The notes under the pieces are model-generated. The model was given only the letters and a program-made list of their open reading frames with translations, had not been told where the DNA came from and ran no database searches. A DNA stretch of 64,000 nucleotides from Clostridia bacterium (GTDB lineage: Bacteria > Bacillota > Clostridia > Oscillospirales > Acutalibacteraceae), in contig JAFRQQ010000018.1 in the NCBI GenBank assembly GCA_017428525.1, forward strand, positions 78,300-142,299. Direction: 5' to 3'. The translations under genes and the position numbers were made by a program. Positions 1 through 8,465 of this stretch are shown here, piece by piece (position 1 is the stretch's first letter; each line of letters starts with the position of its first letter).

Positions 1-1
1 C

Positions 2-280
2 TCCGTGATCTTCACCCAGAGCGGCTACTATGCCCGTGAATTCGCCAAGCGTACGGACGGCGGCATGGTCGGCGTCAACGTCGGCATCCCCGTACCCGTG
101 GGCGTCTTCCCCTTCACCGGCCACAAGAAGTCCTTCTTCGGCGACCTGCACTGCCTGGGCAAGGACGGCTTCCGCTTCTACACCGAAACCAAGGCGGTCA
201 CCAGCCGCTGGTTCGATGAGGAAGAGATGAAGGCCACCAAGGTCGACACCTGGGACGGCTCCGTCGGCGGCGACCAGTAA
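2..280 (+). CDS. mmsA: Methylmalonate-semialdehyde dehydrogenase (CoA-acylating), C-terminal fragment
   Basis: The frame enters from outside the window, so only the last ~92 residues are present. They contain the family's C-terminal signature: GMVGVNVGIPVPVGVFPF, then GHKKSFFGDLHCLGKDG, then FYTETKAVTSRWF. These are typical of MmsA/IolA aldehyde dehydrogenases, which convert malonate- or methylmalonate-semialdehyde to acetyl- or propionyl-CoA in valine or myo-inositol catabolism in the cytosol. The catalytic cysteine and NAD-binding part lie off the edge. A terminator follows 20 bases after the stop, so this is the last gene of its transcript. Which pathway it serves cannot be told from the fragment. 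Confidence 0.9.
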   Translation, partial: SVIFTQSGYYAREFAKRTDGGMVGVNVGIPVPVGVFPFTGHKKSFFGDLHCLGKDGFRFYTETKAVTSRWFDEEEMKATKVDTWDGSVGGDQ

Positions 281-299
281 AACCGATCAACCAACCAGC

Positions 300-337
300 G
301 CCGGCATCGAGGAAACTCCATGCCGGCTTTCTCTTAT
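300..337 (+). terminator. Rho-independent terminator after the dehydrogenase
   Basis: An eight-base stem (GCCGGCAT at 300-307, ATGCCGGC at 320-327) with a 12-base loop is followed by a T-rich run (TTTCTCTTAT). It separates the dehydrogenase from the next gene. Confidence 0.8.
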
Positions 338-353
338 CCGACCGGAGGATCGC

Positions 354-2168
354 ATGAAGCATCTGAAAACCATACTCTGTCTCCTGCTGTGCCTCGCGCT
401 GCTGCTCGCCTGCGCTGCCTGCGCCGTGAAAACGCCCGGCGGCGGGCCGACGACGGCAACGACGGAACCGGCAACGGAAGGCGTCACGGAAATCGGCCCC
501 TATGACCCGAACGGCAGGCTGACCGTCAGCACCCTGCGCCGGATGCTGCTGGTCGGCGCAGCCGGCGACACGGCGCGTGACGCGGCGGCGCTGGCAGCCG
601 AGATTTACACCGCCTCGGGGCTGTTCGCCACGCCGCTCGTCACTGAAACGGGCCGGTTTTCCGACAAAGCGGCGGGCGACCTGGTGCTGATCGCCGACGA
701 TTCGCTCGACGCAGAGGCGTTCTCGACCGTTGTCACCGATTCAATTCTGTATTTGTATTATGCGCCTGACAGCGGACGCGGTCTGCTCTACGGCGCGCAG
801 TATCTGCTGCAGCAGATGCTGCAGTCGGCGGACGGCACGCTGGCCTGCGGCGAAGTGAACCGGCAGCCGGAAACCAAAGAGCGCACGATGATGCTCGACT
901 GCGCGCGCAAGCAATGGAGCGCTGCGTGGGTCAAGAACCTGATCGCGCAGCTCTCCTGGATGGGCTTCAACACGCTGGAGCTGCACATGACCGAGGAGCA
1001 GGGCATGCGCTGCAACATCTGGCGCGACCGCGCAGGCAGTGCCGTGCCCGACTGCAACGGCAACGACTTTTCCTTTCTCTGCGGCTGCACGGCCGTTTCA
1101 TGGAATCCGGATTACGCCGAGGATCCCGACGTCTGCTGGACCCGCGATGATCTTGCTGAGATTCTCACCTGCGCGCAGCGGTTTCAGATCGATGTGATCC
1201 CCGCCATGGATCTCCCCTGCCACTGCCGCAATCTGATCCGGCGCGCCGAAGCCGCTGCCGCTGAGGGGTTCAGTTTCCGTTATCAAGGGGAAACGTATAC
1301 TGTCGCTGCGGGCGAAGCGCTCTCTGCCGCAGGATCCGGCGGCAACACGCTCAACATCGCCGCCGAATCTGCGCGCAATCTCAGCTTCGCGGTCGTTGAA
1401 GCCTACGCAGACTTCTTCAGGGACTACGGCTGCGACCGCTTCGGCATCGGCGCGGATGAGGTCACGGGTTCAGACGCCGCCTGGGCAGATTACGCTGCCG
1501 CCGACGGCGGGAACAGCGCGCTCGACGGCTGCATCCGCTACGTCAACGCGCTGTGCGCATTGCTCAAGGGCATGGGCTACACCGTGCGGGCAAATAACGA
1601 TTATCTGTTTTCCGACGCTGCGGCCATTCCGGTCGATCCCGGCCTGCAGGTCTGCTACTGGCAGGCCGCGGACCGCGGCGCCAGCAGCGCGCAGGCGCTG
1701 ATCGACGCGGGGCGGCAGCTGTTCAACTGCGTGGGCAGCTACTGTTACTATGTGCTGCGGCAATCGGGCAGCGGCGTCGACGCGCGCGACGCCGCCTGCG
1801 ACACCTGGGACTTTCACCACGCGACGGCGCAGCGCATTTACGCGGGCTGCGGCGGCGACTGCGGGTTTGACGACTGCCGCTCGCCGGGCGGCTGGCATCC
1901 CGCCCGCCTGTGGGATTACAACAGCCAGCAGCAGACGACGGCCGCAGACGACCGGCTGGCCGGCGCTTACTTCTGCCTTTGGGCGGACTGGGCCGGTCTG
2001 GACACGGAGGAAAACCTCTTCTTCCGACAGGACGATTACGGCCTGACGCCGCGCATGTGGGCCTCCGCCGCAAAAATGTGGGACCGGGACGCCGACGAAA
2101 CCTGCCCGTGGGAAGCGTTTCAGGCAGACCTGACGCACATTCTGTATTCCCCGCTGATCGAGCGATAA
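354..2168 (+). CDS. GH20-like beta-N-acetylhexosaminidase lipoprotein
   Basis: This 604-residue protein is probably an extracellular exo-hexosaminidase releasing terminal GlcNAc or GalNAc. Residues 1-23 are a lipoprotein signal peptide with a lipobox (LLAC, Cys20; Cys23 is an alternative). A GH20 N-terminal alpha/beta domain follows, then a barrel starting near residue 177 (KERTMMLDCARKQ). The key marker is FGIGADEV: Asp368-Glu369 match the paired Asp-Glu of GH20, which uses substrate-assisted catalysis. GGAGG lies just upstream of the ATG. The exact sugar specificity cannot be read from sequence. The family call rests mainly on the DE motif and domain order and is fairly secure, though the barrel start is divergent. 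Confidence 0.75.
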   Translation: MKHLKTILCLLLCLALLLACAACAVKTPGGGPTTATTEPATEGVTEIGPYDPNGRLTVSTLRRMLLVGAAGDTARDAAALAAEIYTASGLFATPLVTETGRFSDKAAGDLVLIADDSLDAEAFSTVVTDSILYLYYAPDSGRGLLYGAQYLLQQMLQSADGTLACGEVNRQPETKERTMMLDCARKQWSAAWVKNLIAQLSWMGFNTLELHMTEEQGMRCNIWRDRAGSAVPDCNGNDFSFLCGCTAVSWNPDYAEDPDVCWTRDDLAEILTCAQRFQIDVIPAMDLPCHCRNLIRRAEAAAAEGFSFRYQGETYTVAAGEALSAAGSGGNTLNIAAESARNLSFAVVEAYADFFRDYGCDRFGIGADEVTGSDAAWADYAAADGGNSALDGCIRYVNALCALLKGMGYTVRANNDYLFSDAAAIPVDPGLQVCYWQAADRGASSAQALIDAGRQLFNCVGSYCYYVLRQSGSGVDARDAACDTWDFHHATAQRIYAGCGGDCGFDDCRSPGGWHPARLWDYNSQQQTTAADDRLAGAYFCLWADWAGLDTEENLFFRQDDYGLTPRMWASAAKMWDRDADETCPWEAFQADLTHILYSPLIER

Positions 2169-2240
2169 GCCCTCGCGTTTGCGGGAATTCCCGATCGGTC
2201 GGTGCTTTCGTCTTCGATCAAGGCATCATAGAAGCAGCAG

Positions 2241-2268
2241 CGCCCCTCTCCGGAAACGGAGAGGGGCG
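2241..2268. terminator. Bidirectional terminator between convergent genes
   Basis: A perfect 12-base-pair stem (2241-2252 with 2257-2268) is closed by a GAAA tetraloop. It lies between the GH20 gene and the oppositely oriented acyltransferase. The flanking T tracts are weak on both strands. Confidence 0.7.
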
Positions 2269-2290
2269 TTCATTGATCTGTATTCTTAAA

Positions 2291-3292
2291 TCAAAGGCCT
2301 GTCAGGAAGCGCGTGATCCTGAATCTGGACGAAATCTCGCAGATGATATAACAGGCGATGACGCTGAGCAGCACCTGCGGGAACATCCAATAGACGCTGA
2401 CGGAAAACAGTTTGTCAATGACGGCCAGGATGACCACTCTGGTAAAGGAATCAATCAGCATAAACTGATACGAGTAGGACGATAATTTAACAATATAACG
2501 ATTGGGCCTGAAATAACCGAAAACAAGGATCAGGAAAGAGAAGGTTGAAACAACCTGCGCAAACGTCAGCAGATACCGCAGCGGCAAGCCCAGACTCTCT
2601 TTCAGATAATAGCCGAGGATATAGACGGCGACGGAGCCCGCAAACAGCAGGAGTTTCGGGCACCTGTTCCGGATGGAATCAATCTCTTTTTTGTATAATT
2701 TCAAAATGATTCCCAATATAAAGTACGGCAAATACTGAATCGCCGTAATGAACTGGAAGACGGAAAGCGCTTTCGGATTCCAGCCGGCAAGCTCGATGAT
2801 ACTATTCACTGCGAATAACAGGAGAAAGGCAACAATCGAAAAGGCTCTGTTTTTTTCAAACCAGATCCATAAGAGCGGCGCGATGCAGAAAAGCACAAAA
2901 ATACAATAGGAAAACCAATACAGATTGCCGAAAACAAACGCATCAATCAGCATGCCCCGATAGCTGTCCGCATGGGCGAATGAATTGGATATGATTAAAG
3001 TATAGACGATTTTCAGGCTTGAGAAAACCAAAAAAGGGACAATGATTTTTGTGAATTTGTTCAGATAATACTTTTTCAGATCCTGTTTATGGTTCAGGTA
3101 GCCCGAAATCAGAATGAAAATAAAGACGCAGAAATAGATCGGAGATATGATCGCCTCAAACCACGAATGAAACGTGCATCCGTAGTCCCCCTTGAGCTGC
3201 GCGATCGAGTGCCAGATCATAACAAAAACCGCACACGTGAATTTGATATAATCAATTGTATAGTTTCTGGCTTTGGTTTTCCCGCTGCTCAT
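2291..3292 (-). CDS. Membrane acyltransferase (acyltransferase-3 family)
   Basis: A 333-residue integral membrane protein of the OafA/WecH-like acyltransferase-3 family, which transfers acetyl or other acyl groups onto extracytoplasmic glycans. The N-terminus (YTIDYIKFTCAVFVMIWH) carries the usual Arg/Lys-plus-His first-helix pattern, and about ten hydrophobic segments follow. I set the start at 3292: AGGAGG sits nine bases upstream of that ATG, while the ATG at 3319 has no ribosome site. The gene is visibly more AT-rich than its neighbours and has many Ile/Phe/Lys codons, which suggests horizontal acquisition. It ends the galE-headed run on this strand. The substrate is unknown; exopolysaccharide or wall polymer is likely. 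Confidence 0.8.
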   Translation of the reverse strand: MSSGKTKARNYTIDYIKFTCAVFVMIWHSIAQLKGDYGCTFHSWFEAIISPIYFCVFIFILISGYLNHKQDLKKYYLNKFTKIIVPFLVFSSLKIVYTLIISNSFAHADSYRGMLIDAFVFGNLYWFSYCIFVLFCIAPLLWIWFEKNRAFSIVAFLLLFAVNSIIELAGWNPKALSVFQFITAIQYLPYFILGIILKLYKKEIDSIRNRCPKLLLFAGSVAVYILGYYLKESLGLPLRYLLTFAQVVSTFSFLILVFGYFRPNRYIVKLSSYSYQFMLIDSFTRVVILAVIDKLFSVSVYWMFPQVLLSVIACYIICEISSRFRITRFLTGL

Positions 3293-3382
3293 TTCTGCAA
3301 GTCCTCCTGTTCGGCTCATTCCTATGCGAAAACACTGCGCAGCCGCCGTGGTGACAGACGCAATCTTGCCCCGCGTTCCCGT

Positions 3383-3448
3383 TCATTCCCCGATGATCGG
3401 GAGCTCGGGGTGATATTGCTTCAGATAGTCCAGCACCTGCGGGAGCAT
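3383..3448 (-). pseudogene. Remnant of a duplicated YcxB-like C-terminus
   Basis: Directly overlapping the YcxB-like stop codon (TGATG) is a 21-codon frame that reads MLPQVLDYLKQYHPELPIIG then E and stop. It aligns without gaps to the last 21 residues of the upstream gene (HVPEILQYLRENKPDVRIIG then A), sharing Pro, Leu, Tyr-Leu, Pro and Ile-Ile-Gly, with conservative changes at most other sites. I read it as the decayed end of a tandem paralogue. A functional 21-residue peptide cannot be excluded but is less likely. Confidence 0.6.
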
Positions 3449-3993
3449 CACGCGCCGATGATGCGCACGTCCGGCTTGTTTTCACGCAAATACTGCAAAA
3501 TCTCCGGAACATGATTGGGGCTGACCGCAATCAGCGCACCGGTCATCTCGTAGGGAAGGAAGCAGGCGCTTTCCTTGAAAACACGGAAAAACGCGATGCC
3601 TTCCCACTTGATACGGATCGTCTGACCGCTTTCGACCCGCACCTCAACGCCGTCGGAATCCAGTATCAGATCCAGCGATTTTCGGTTGCGCTTGAGCAGG
3701 TTGCACATGCGATACAAACGGATCAGCCGCACAGCCGAAACCAGCAGAAGCACAGCCGCAAAACAAGCTAATACGATCGCCGGGACAAACGTCCGATCCA
3801 TATACAGGACCCAACCGGCTATGGCAAGCCATATCACGGCAAATACGCACCAGATCCATTCATATAAAAACCAATTGCGCAGCCACCATGTTGACGGGTG
3901 CTTCATCACCTTGCGGCGTTGCATCACCAGGTTGACGTATTCCCGATAATAAGCGTCCAGCCGCGGCTCCTGCGCTGAAATATGAATCGTAAT
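3448..3993 (-). CDS. YcxB-like membrane protein, probable AUU start
   Basis: A YcxB-like protein of about 181 residues: an N-terminal soluble strand (ITIHISAQEP), two transmembrane segments (WIWCVFAVIWLAIAGWVLYM and FVPAIVLACFAAVLLLVSAV) and a C-terminal PH-like domain. Its function is unknown family-wide. The first in-frame ATG is at 3927 and has no ribosome site. Extending upstream restores the family's N-terminal region and reaches AAAGGAG at 4000-4006, six bases before an ATT codon at 3991-3993. No ATG, GTG or TTG is placed to use that site. The gene therefore either starts at ATT or has lost its start codon. It follows the 70-residue membrane protein by about 26 bases in the same operon. 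Confidence 0.65.
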   Translation of the reverse strand: MTIHISAQEPRLDAYYREYVNLVMQRRKVMKHPSTWWLRNWFLYEWIWCVFAVIWLAIAGWVLYMDRTFVPAIVLACFAAVLLLVSAVRLIRLYRMCNLLKRNRKSLDLILDSDGVEVRVESGQTIRIKWEGIAFFRVFKESACFLPYEMTGALIAVSPNHVPEILQYLRENKPDVRIIGA

Positions 3994-4019
3994 AAGGTTC
4001 TCCTTTCCGGCTCACACCG

Positions 4020-4232
4020 TTACCATGTCATGGCCGACGATACGATCAGGCCTGCGATGATCACGCTGAGCAGCGCGAGCACGCCGGCCGTGCAGACCAT
4101 TGCGGGCAGAAGCGCCAGCAGCCGTCTGCCGCCGCGCAGCCTGTATCTGCGGATCCGCCATCTGCCGTAGACCCAGGCCGGCAGCGCCAGCGCCGAGAGC
4201 ACGATGAACAGATACAGCGCATACGTAATCAT
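4020..4232 (-). CDS. Small two-helix membrane protein
   Basis: A 70-residue protein whose ATG overlaps the stop of the upstream phosphodiesterase (ATGA), so it is probably translated by re-initiation. It has two hydrophobic segments (ALYLFIVLSALALPAWV and LLALLPAMVCTAGVLALLSV) joined by a strongly basic loop (YGRWRIRRYRLRGGRR). That loop predicts both termini outside and a cytosolic positive hairpin. I recognise no family. The tight coupling suggests it works with, or anchors, the phosphodiesterase. Confidence 0.6.
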   Translation of the reverse strand: MITYALYLFIVLSALALPAWVYGRWRIRRYRLRGGRRLLALLPAMVCTAGVLALLSVIIAGLIVSSAMTW

Positions 4233-5011
4233 TGCGCCTCCAGCGGCAACGGCGCGCCCTCCCATTCCGCATCCGGCGCAACGCCAAGCACGGCGCAGAC
4301 CGTCGGCGCGAGGTCGAGGATGCTGCCGCCCGCGGGCTTGCCCGCAGAAAGCTCTGCATTGCTGCAAAGAATCGGAATCGTCATATCCTCCGGCAGATCG
4401 GAGCCGTGGCTGCGCGCGTGGCCGCCGTGATCCGCCGTCACGATCACCAGATAGTCCTCCGAAAGCCCGTCGCACAGCTGTGCGATGCAGTCCCAGCTGC
4501 CGCGCACGGCGCGCAGGTAGTCCTCGCTCATCCAGCCGTCCTTGTGCCCGGCGGCGTCCGACCAGCCGAGATAGACAAAGGCAAAGTCCGGCGCATCCGC
4601 CGTCAGATAGGCCTTCGCGATCGCGGTCAGGCGCGGATTCGCTTCTTCATAGCCGTACACATGACCGGATACATAGCAGCCGAAGGTCAAAGCGTCCGGC
4701 CGCGATAAATCTTTCAGTTCTTCCCAGTTATAAAACATCGCGCAGGTTTTGCCCGCCGCGCGCAGGGTCTCGCACAGCCCGCGCACCGGCCGCACCTGCG
4801 GCACATAGGTATTGGTCAGAATGCCGTGACGGTCCGGCGTGACGCTGTGAAACAGCGACATGTGGCAGGGCAGCGTCACGGAGGGCATCACCGTCTGCGC
4901 CTGCAGAAAGCAGCGGCCCGTTTCCAGCATCTGCTTTGCGAACGGATGCCCGCAGGCCGTCAGTGCGTCCGGGCGCATCCCGTCCACAAGGATCAGCAGC
5001 ACTTTTTTCAT
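4229..5011 (-). CDS. Type I phosphodiesterase / nucleotide pyrophosphatase (alkaline phosphatase superfamily)
   Basis: A 260-residue compact, cytosolic member (no signal peptide) of the metal-dependent alkaline phosphatase superfamily. Asp10 (LILVDGM) and Thr46 (MPSVTLPCH) match the first metal ligand and the nucleophilic threonine. Downstream are the Asp/His pair in WSDAAGHKDG and the C-terminal TADHGGHARSHG metal motif. These enzymes cleave phosphodiesters or pyrophosphates such as nucleotide sugars, phosphonates or sulfates. The protein is shorter than eukaryotic NPPs but normal for bacterial homologues. It is separated by 17 bases from the HD gene and overlaps the small membrane protein by four bases. 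Confidence 0.8.
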   Translation of the reverse strand: MKKVLLILVDGMRPDALTACGHPFAKQMLETGRCFLQAQTVMPSVTLPCHMSLFHSVTPDRHGILTNTYVPQVRPVRGLCETLRAAGKTCAMFYNWEELKDLSRPDALTFGCYVSGHVYGYEEANPRLTAIAKAYLTADAPDFAFVYLGWSDAAGHKDGWMSEDYLRAVRGSWDCIAQLCDGLSEDYLVIVTADHGGHARSHGSDLPEDMTIPILCSNAELSAGKPAGGSILDLAPTVCAVLGVAPDAEWEGAPLPLEAQ

Positions 5012-5028
5012 TTTTCTCTCTCCCCTGT

Positions 5029-5637
5029 TTATTCTTTCAATAAGCCTTCTTTGACCGCCTGATCGAGGATTTCATTGACCGCAATCCACAGCTGCGGCGA
5101 CCAGGTGCGGATGATCTCGTTGCGTTTGAGGATCGTCGGCTTGTGCACATCGAAGGTTTTCCAGGTGTGCCCGCCGGAGAGATAATTGAGGATCAGCGGC
5201 TGAAAGCGGTCCATGATGTTGGCAAAGCGGCTTTCAGGCGTGTCGCACGCTTCGAATTCCTCCCAGAACGCGCGCAATTCCGCGCCCTGCGTCCCCGGCA
5301 GACTGCCGAACAGACGCTCGGCCGCCGCCGTTTCCCGCGCGGCCTTATCCTGATAGCCGACGGTATCATAGGCGAAGGTGTCGCCCGCGTAAATTTCGAC
5401 CAGATCATGCACGAGCGCAAGCTCCGCCGCTTTCGGAATATCGACCGGCTCGGTCGCGTATTCGCTGAGCACCATCGCCGTGACCGCCATGTGCCAGGAA
5501 TGCTCTGCGTCGTTTTCACGGCGGGAGGCGTCGGCAACCAGATTCTGCCGCAGCACCTGCTTCATGCGGTCGATCAGCGCAAGGAATTCCACCTGCTGCC
5601 GCAGACGGTCATCCGATAAAAAATCAAAGGTTTTCAT
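5029..5637 (-). CDS. HD-domain phosphohydrolase (YfbR/HDDC2-like)
   Basis: A 202-residue HD-superfamily protein. The metal ligands are clear: His46 (DAEHSWHMA), His77-Asp78 (LALVHDLVEIYAGD), and a later Asp in FANIMDRFQ. The length and motif spacing fit the YfbR/HDDC2 group of 5'-deoxynucleotidases that dephosphorylate dNMPs. It lies in the same strand run as a phosphodiesterase, so both may act in nucleotide turnover, but that is inference. The ribosome site is weak (GGGAAAAG). Confidence 0.8.
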   Translation of the reverse strand: MKTFDFLSDDRLRQQVEFLALIDRMKQVLRQNLVADASRRENDAEHSWHMAVTAMVLSEYATEPVDIPKAAELALVHDLVEIYAGDTFAYDTVGYQDKAARETAAAERLFGSLPGTQGAELRAFWEEFEACDTPESRFANIMDRFQPLILNYLSGGHTWKTFDVHKPTILKRNEIIRTWSPQLWIAVNEILDQAVKEGLLKE

Positions 5638-5660
5638 TTTTCTTTTCCCACTGTTCGCTG

Positions 5661-7019
5661 TTAATTCTTCAGACTCTGCATCGGCGCCGGGATGCGGCCG
5701 CCGCGGCCGATAAACTTGGCGGGCGATTCCGTGCGCAGGGGCATCACGGGGCCGCCGCCGAGCAGACCGCCGAAATTCAGCTCCTCGCCGACCTGCTTGC
5801 CGATGGCGGGAATCACGCGCACCGCCGTAGTCTTGCTGTTGACCATGCCGATGGCCGCCTCATCCGCGATGATGGCGGCGATCACCTCGGCGGGGGTATC
5901 GCCGGGAATATTGATCATATCCAGACCGACCGAGCAGACGGCCGTCATCGCTTCGAGCTTTGTGATGCTCAGCGTGCCGGCGCGCGCCGCGTCGATCATG
6001 CCGGCGTCCTCCGTAACGGGAATGAATGCGCCGGACAGGCCGCCCACATGGGAGGAGGCCATGACGCCGCCCTTTTTGACCGCGTCGTTGAGCAGGGCAA
6101 GCGCTGCCGTGGTGCCGTGGCAGCCGCAGCGTTCGAGGCCCATTTCCTCGAGAATATGCGCCACGGAATCGCCGACCGCCGGCGTAGGCGCAAGGGAGAG
6201 ATCCACAATCCCGAAGGGCACGCCCAGACGGCGGGACGCTTCGCTCGCCACGAGCTGACCCATGCGGGTGATTTTGAATGCGGTTTTCTTGACCAGATCG
6301 GCCACGGCCGTCAGATCGCCTTCCGGCAGCTTTGCCAGCGCCGCGCGCACCACGCCCGGACCGGATACGCCGACGTTGATCACGCAGTCCGGCTCGCCCG
6401 CGCCGTGAAACGCACCGGCCATGAAGGGGTTATCCTCCGGCGCGTTGCAGAAGACGACGAGCTTTGCCGGGCCGATGCAGCCGCGGTCCGCCGTGCGCTG
6501 TGCGCATGCAAGCACCACCCGGCCCATCAGCGCCACGGCGTCCATATTGATGCCGGTCTTGGTGGAGCCGATGTTGACGGAAGCGCAGACGTGCTCCGTT
6601 GTGGCAAGCGCCTCGGGGATCGCGGCGATCAGTTCCTTATCGCCGGGGCCGAACCCCTTCTGCACCAGCGCGGAAAAGCCGCCCAGGAAATTCACGCCGC
6701 AATCGCAGGCGGCGCGCTCAAGCGTATTCGCGAGCTTGACCGCATCCCGGTCGTCGCAGGCGGCGAGAATCATCGCCGCGGGCGTGACGGAGATGCGTTT
6801 GTTGATAATGGGAATTCCGAATTCTTTTTCGATCTGTTCCCCCGTCGCCACGAGATCCTTCGCATACCGCGTGATTTTATCATACACGCGCGCGCACATG
6901 TGATCCACGTCGCTGTGGCAGCAGTCGAGCAGGGAAATGCCCATCGTGATCGTGCGCACATCCAGATGCTCCTGCTGGATCATGGTGATGGTTTCCAGAA
7001 TATCTCTTGCGTTCAGCAT
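5661..7019 (-). CDS. PFL-family protein (UPF0210/DUF711)
   Basis: A 452-residue protein of the UPF0210/DUF711 family, named for partial resemblance to pyruvate formate-lyase. It lacks the glycyl-radical motif. Recognisable stretches include [24 protein letters not shown] at the N-terminus (split here as [10 protein letters not shown] and [11 protein letters not shown]), [12 protein letters not shown], and the glycine-rich end [12 protein letters not shown]. The length is typical. The gene follows the ACT-domain gene by 12 bases, an arrangement conserved across Firmicutes, so the two probably act together. The biochemical role is unknown; an amino-acid-responsive function is suggested only by the ACT partner. 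Confidence 0.9.
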   Translation of the reverse strand: MLNARDILETITMIQQEHLDVRTITMGISLLDCCHSDVDHMCARVYDKITRYAKDLVATGEQIEKEFGIPIINKRISVTPAAMILAACDDRDAVKLANTLERAACDCGVNFLGGFSALVQKGFGPGDKELIAAIPEALATTEHVCASVNIGSTKTGINMDAVALMGRVVLACAQRTADRGCIGPAKLVVFCNAPEDNPFMAGAFHGAGEPDCVINVGVSGPGVVRAALAKLPEGDLTAVADLVKKTAFKITRMGQLVASEASRRLGVPFGIVDLSLAPTPAVGDSVAHILEEMGLERCGCHGTTAALALLNDAVKKGGVMASSHVGGLSGAFIPVTEDAGMIDAARAGTLSITKLEAMTAVCSVGLDMINIPGDTPAEVIAAIIADEAAIGMVNSKTTAVRVIPAIGKQVGEELNFGGLLGGGPVMPLRTESPAKFIGRGGRIPAPMQSLKN

Positions 7020-7031
7020 ATCCGCACCCCG

Positions 7032-7301
7032 TCAGATCGTGTGCATGGCGTTGAAAATATCCTCATGCATCGCGTGAATGGACAGGCCCATTTCCGCGCC
7101 GATGGCGGTGATGGTTTCCGCGAAGGCGGTAAAGGGCACATCCGAATCGGAAATATCCACCATCATGATCATGGCGAACAGATCCTGCAGCACAGACTGC
7201 GTGACCTCGATGACGTTGATATTGTGCTTGGCGCATTCCGTGGAAACCTTCGCGAGAATGCCGACCATATCTTTGCCGATAACCGTTATAACTGCTCTCA
7301 T
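7032..7301 (-). CDS. ACT-domain protein (UPF0237)
   Basis: An 89-residue single ACT domain (MRAVITVIGKDMVGILAKVS at the N-terminus), a ligand-sensing fold that often binds amino acids. I start it at 7301 because AGGAGCAAATC precedes that ATG; longer in-frame extensions run through galE and are artefacts. It is the usual partner of the PFL-family gene immediately downstream. It resembles GcvR-type regulators but has no DNA-binding region. Confidence 0.9.
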   Translation of the reverse strand: MRAVITVIGKDMVGILAKVSTECAKHNINVIEVTQSVLQDLFAMIMMVDISDSDVPFTAFAETITAIGAEMGLSIHAMHEDIFNAMHTI

Positions 7302-7326
7302 GATTTGCTCCTGTTTCTTGTATTTA

Positions 7327-8337
7327 TCAATAGCCGTCCGGATTCTGCGACTGCCAGCGCCAGACGTCCTCACACATTTCGTCCAGCCCGCGCTCCGCCG
7401 TCCAGTGCAGCTCCGCGCGCGCTTTGGTCGGGTCGGAATAGCAGATGGCGATATCGCCGGGGCGGCGCGGCGCAAATTCATATTTGACCGGCTTGCCGCA
7501 GGCCTTGGAGAACGCGCGCACCACATCCAGCACGCTGTAGCCCACGCCCGTGCCGAGATTGTAGGTGGTGCAGCTCTGCTCGGCGAGCACCTTTTCGACC
7601 GCCCGGATGTGACCGATGGCAAGATCGACGACGTGGATATAATCGCGCACGCCCGTACCGTCCGGCGTCGGCCAGTCGCTGCCGTTGACGTTCAGATGGT
7701 CGAGCTTGCCGATCGCCACCTGCGCCACATAGGGCACAAGGTTGTTGGGAATGCCCTTGGGGTCCTCGCCGATGCGCCCGCTCTTGTGCGCGCCGATGGG
7801 ATTGAAATAGCGCAGCAGGCACACGCTCCAGCTCGGGTCGGAATCATAGGTGTCGCGCAGGATGCGCTCGATATACAGCTTGGTCGTGCCGTAGGGATTC
7901 GTCGTTTTGCCCTCGGGCATATCCTCACGCAGGGGCGAGGGGTTTTCGCTGCCGTACACCGTGGCAGAGGAGCTGAACACAATCTTTTTGCAGCCGGCCG
8001 CCGCCATCGCCTCAAAGAGCGTGACGCTGCCGCCGATGTTGTTGTCATAGTAGGACAGCGGGTCGCGGATGCTCTCCGGCACGCACTTCAGGCCCGCGAA
8101 ATGGATTACCGCGTCGATACTGTTTTCCGCAAAGATGCGGTCGAGCCCCGCGCGGTCACGGATATCGCATTCGTTAAATTTCACGGTTTTTCCGGTCAGT
8201 TCTTCGATGCGTTTTACACTTTCGCTCTTGCTGTTGCAAAGATTATCGAGTATAATAGTATCATAGCCGGCGTTCAGCAGCTCCACACAGGTATGAGAGC
8301 CGATGTATCCGGCGCCGCCGGTGACTAAAATCGCCAT
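7327..8337 (-). CDS. galE: UDP-glucose 4-epimerase
   Basis: A 336-residue short-chain dehydrogenase-type epimerase that interconverts UDP-glucose and UDP-galactose. It has the NAD-binding GGAGYIGSH (residues 7-15), the serine triad at 122-124, and catalytic Tyr149 and Lys153 in NPYGTTK, spaced as in known GalE. The start at 8337 is set by GGAGGG nine bases upstream; 27 extra in-frame codons lead into the promoter and are not coding. It is the first gene of the leftward run, behind a near-consensus promoter. It supplies activated sugars for glycan synthesis or galactose use. Confidence 0.95.
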   Translation of the reverse strand: MAILVTGGAGYIGSHTCVELLNAGYDTIILDNLCNSKSESVKRIEELTGKTVKFNECDIRDRAGLDRIFAENSIDAVIHFAGLKCVPESIRDPLSYYDNNIGGSVTLFEAMAAAGCKKIVFSSSATVYGSENPSPLREDMPEGKTTNPYGTTKLYIERILRDTYDSDPSWSVCLLRYFNPIGAHKSGRIGEDPKGIPNNLVPYVAQVAIGKLDHLNVNGSDWPTPDGTGVRDYIHVVDLAIGHIRAVEKVLAEQSCTTYNLGTGVGYSVLDVVRAFSKACGKPVKYEFAPRRPGDIAICYSDPTKARAELHWTAERGLDEMCEDVWRWQSQNPDGY

Positions 8338-8367
8338 GGTGCACCCTCCGCAATTGATATTTTCTTT

Positions 8368-8396
8368 ATTATAATGTTTCGGCGCGAAAAAATCAA
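8368..8396 (-). promoter_or_regulatory. Sigma-A promoter of galE
   Basis: On the minus strand, TTGATT (8391-8396) and TATAAT (8368-8373) are separated by exactly 17 bases, just upstream of the galE ribosome site. Confidence 0.8.
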
Positions 8397-8465
8397 CCTT
8401 GCGCCGCCAATTATTCACATTTTCCGTTCATGTTTTTTTTGACCGCTGCAGAAAAGAGGGAGTTT

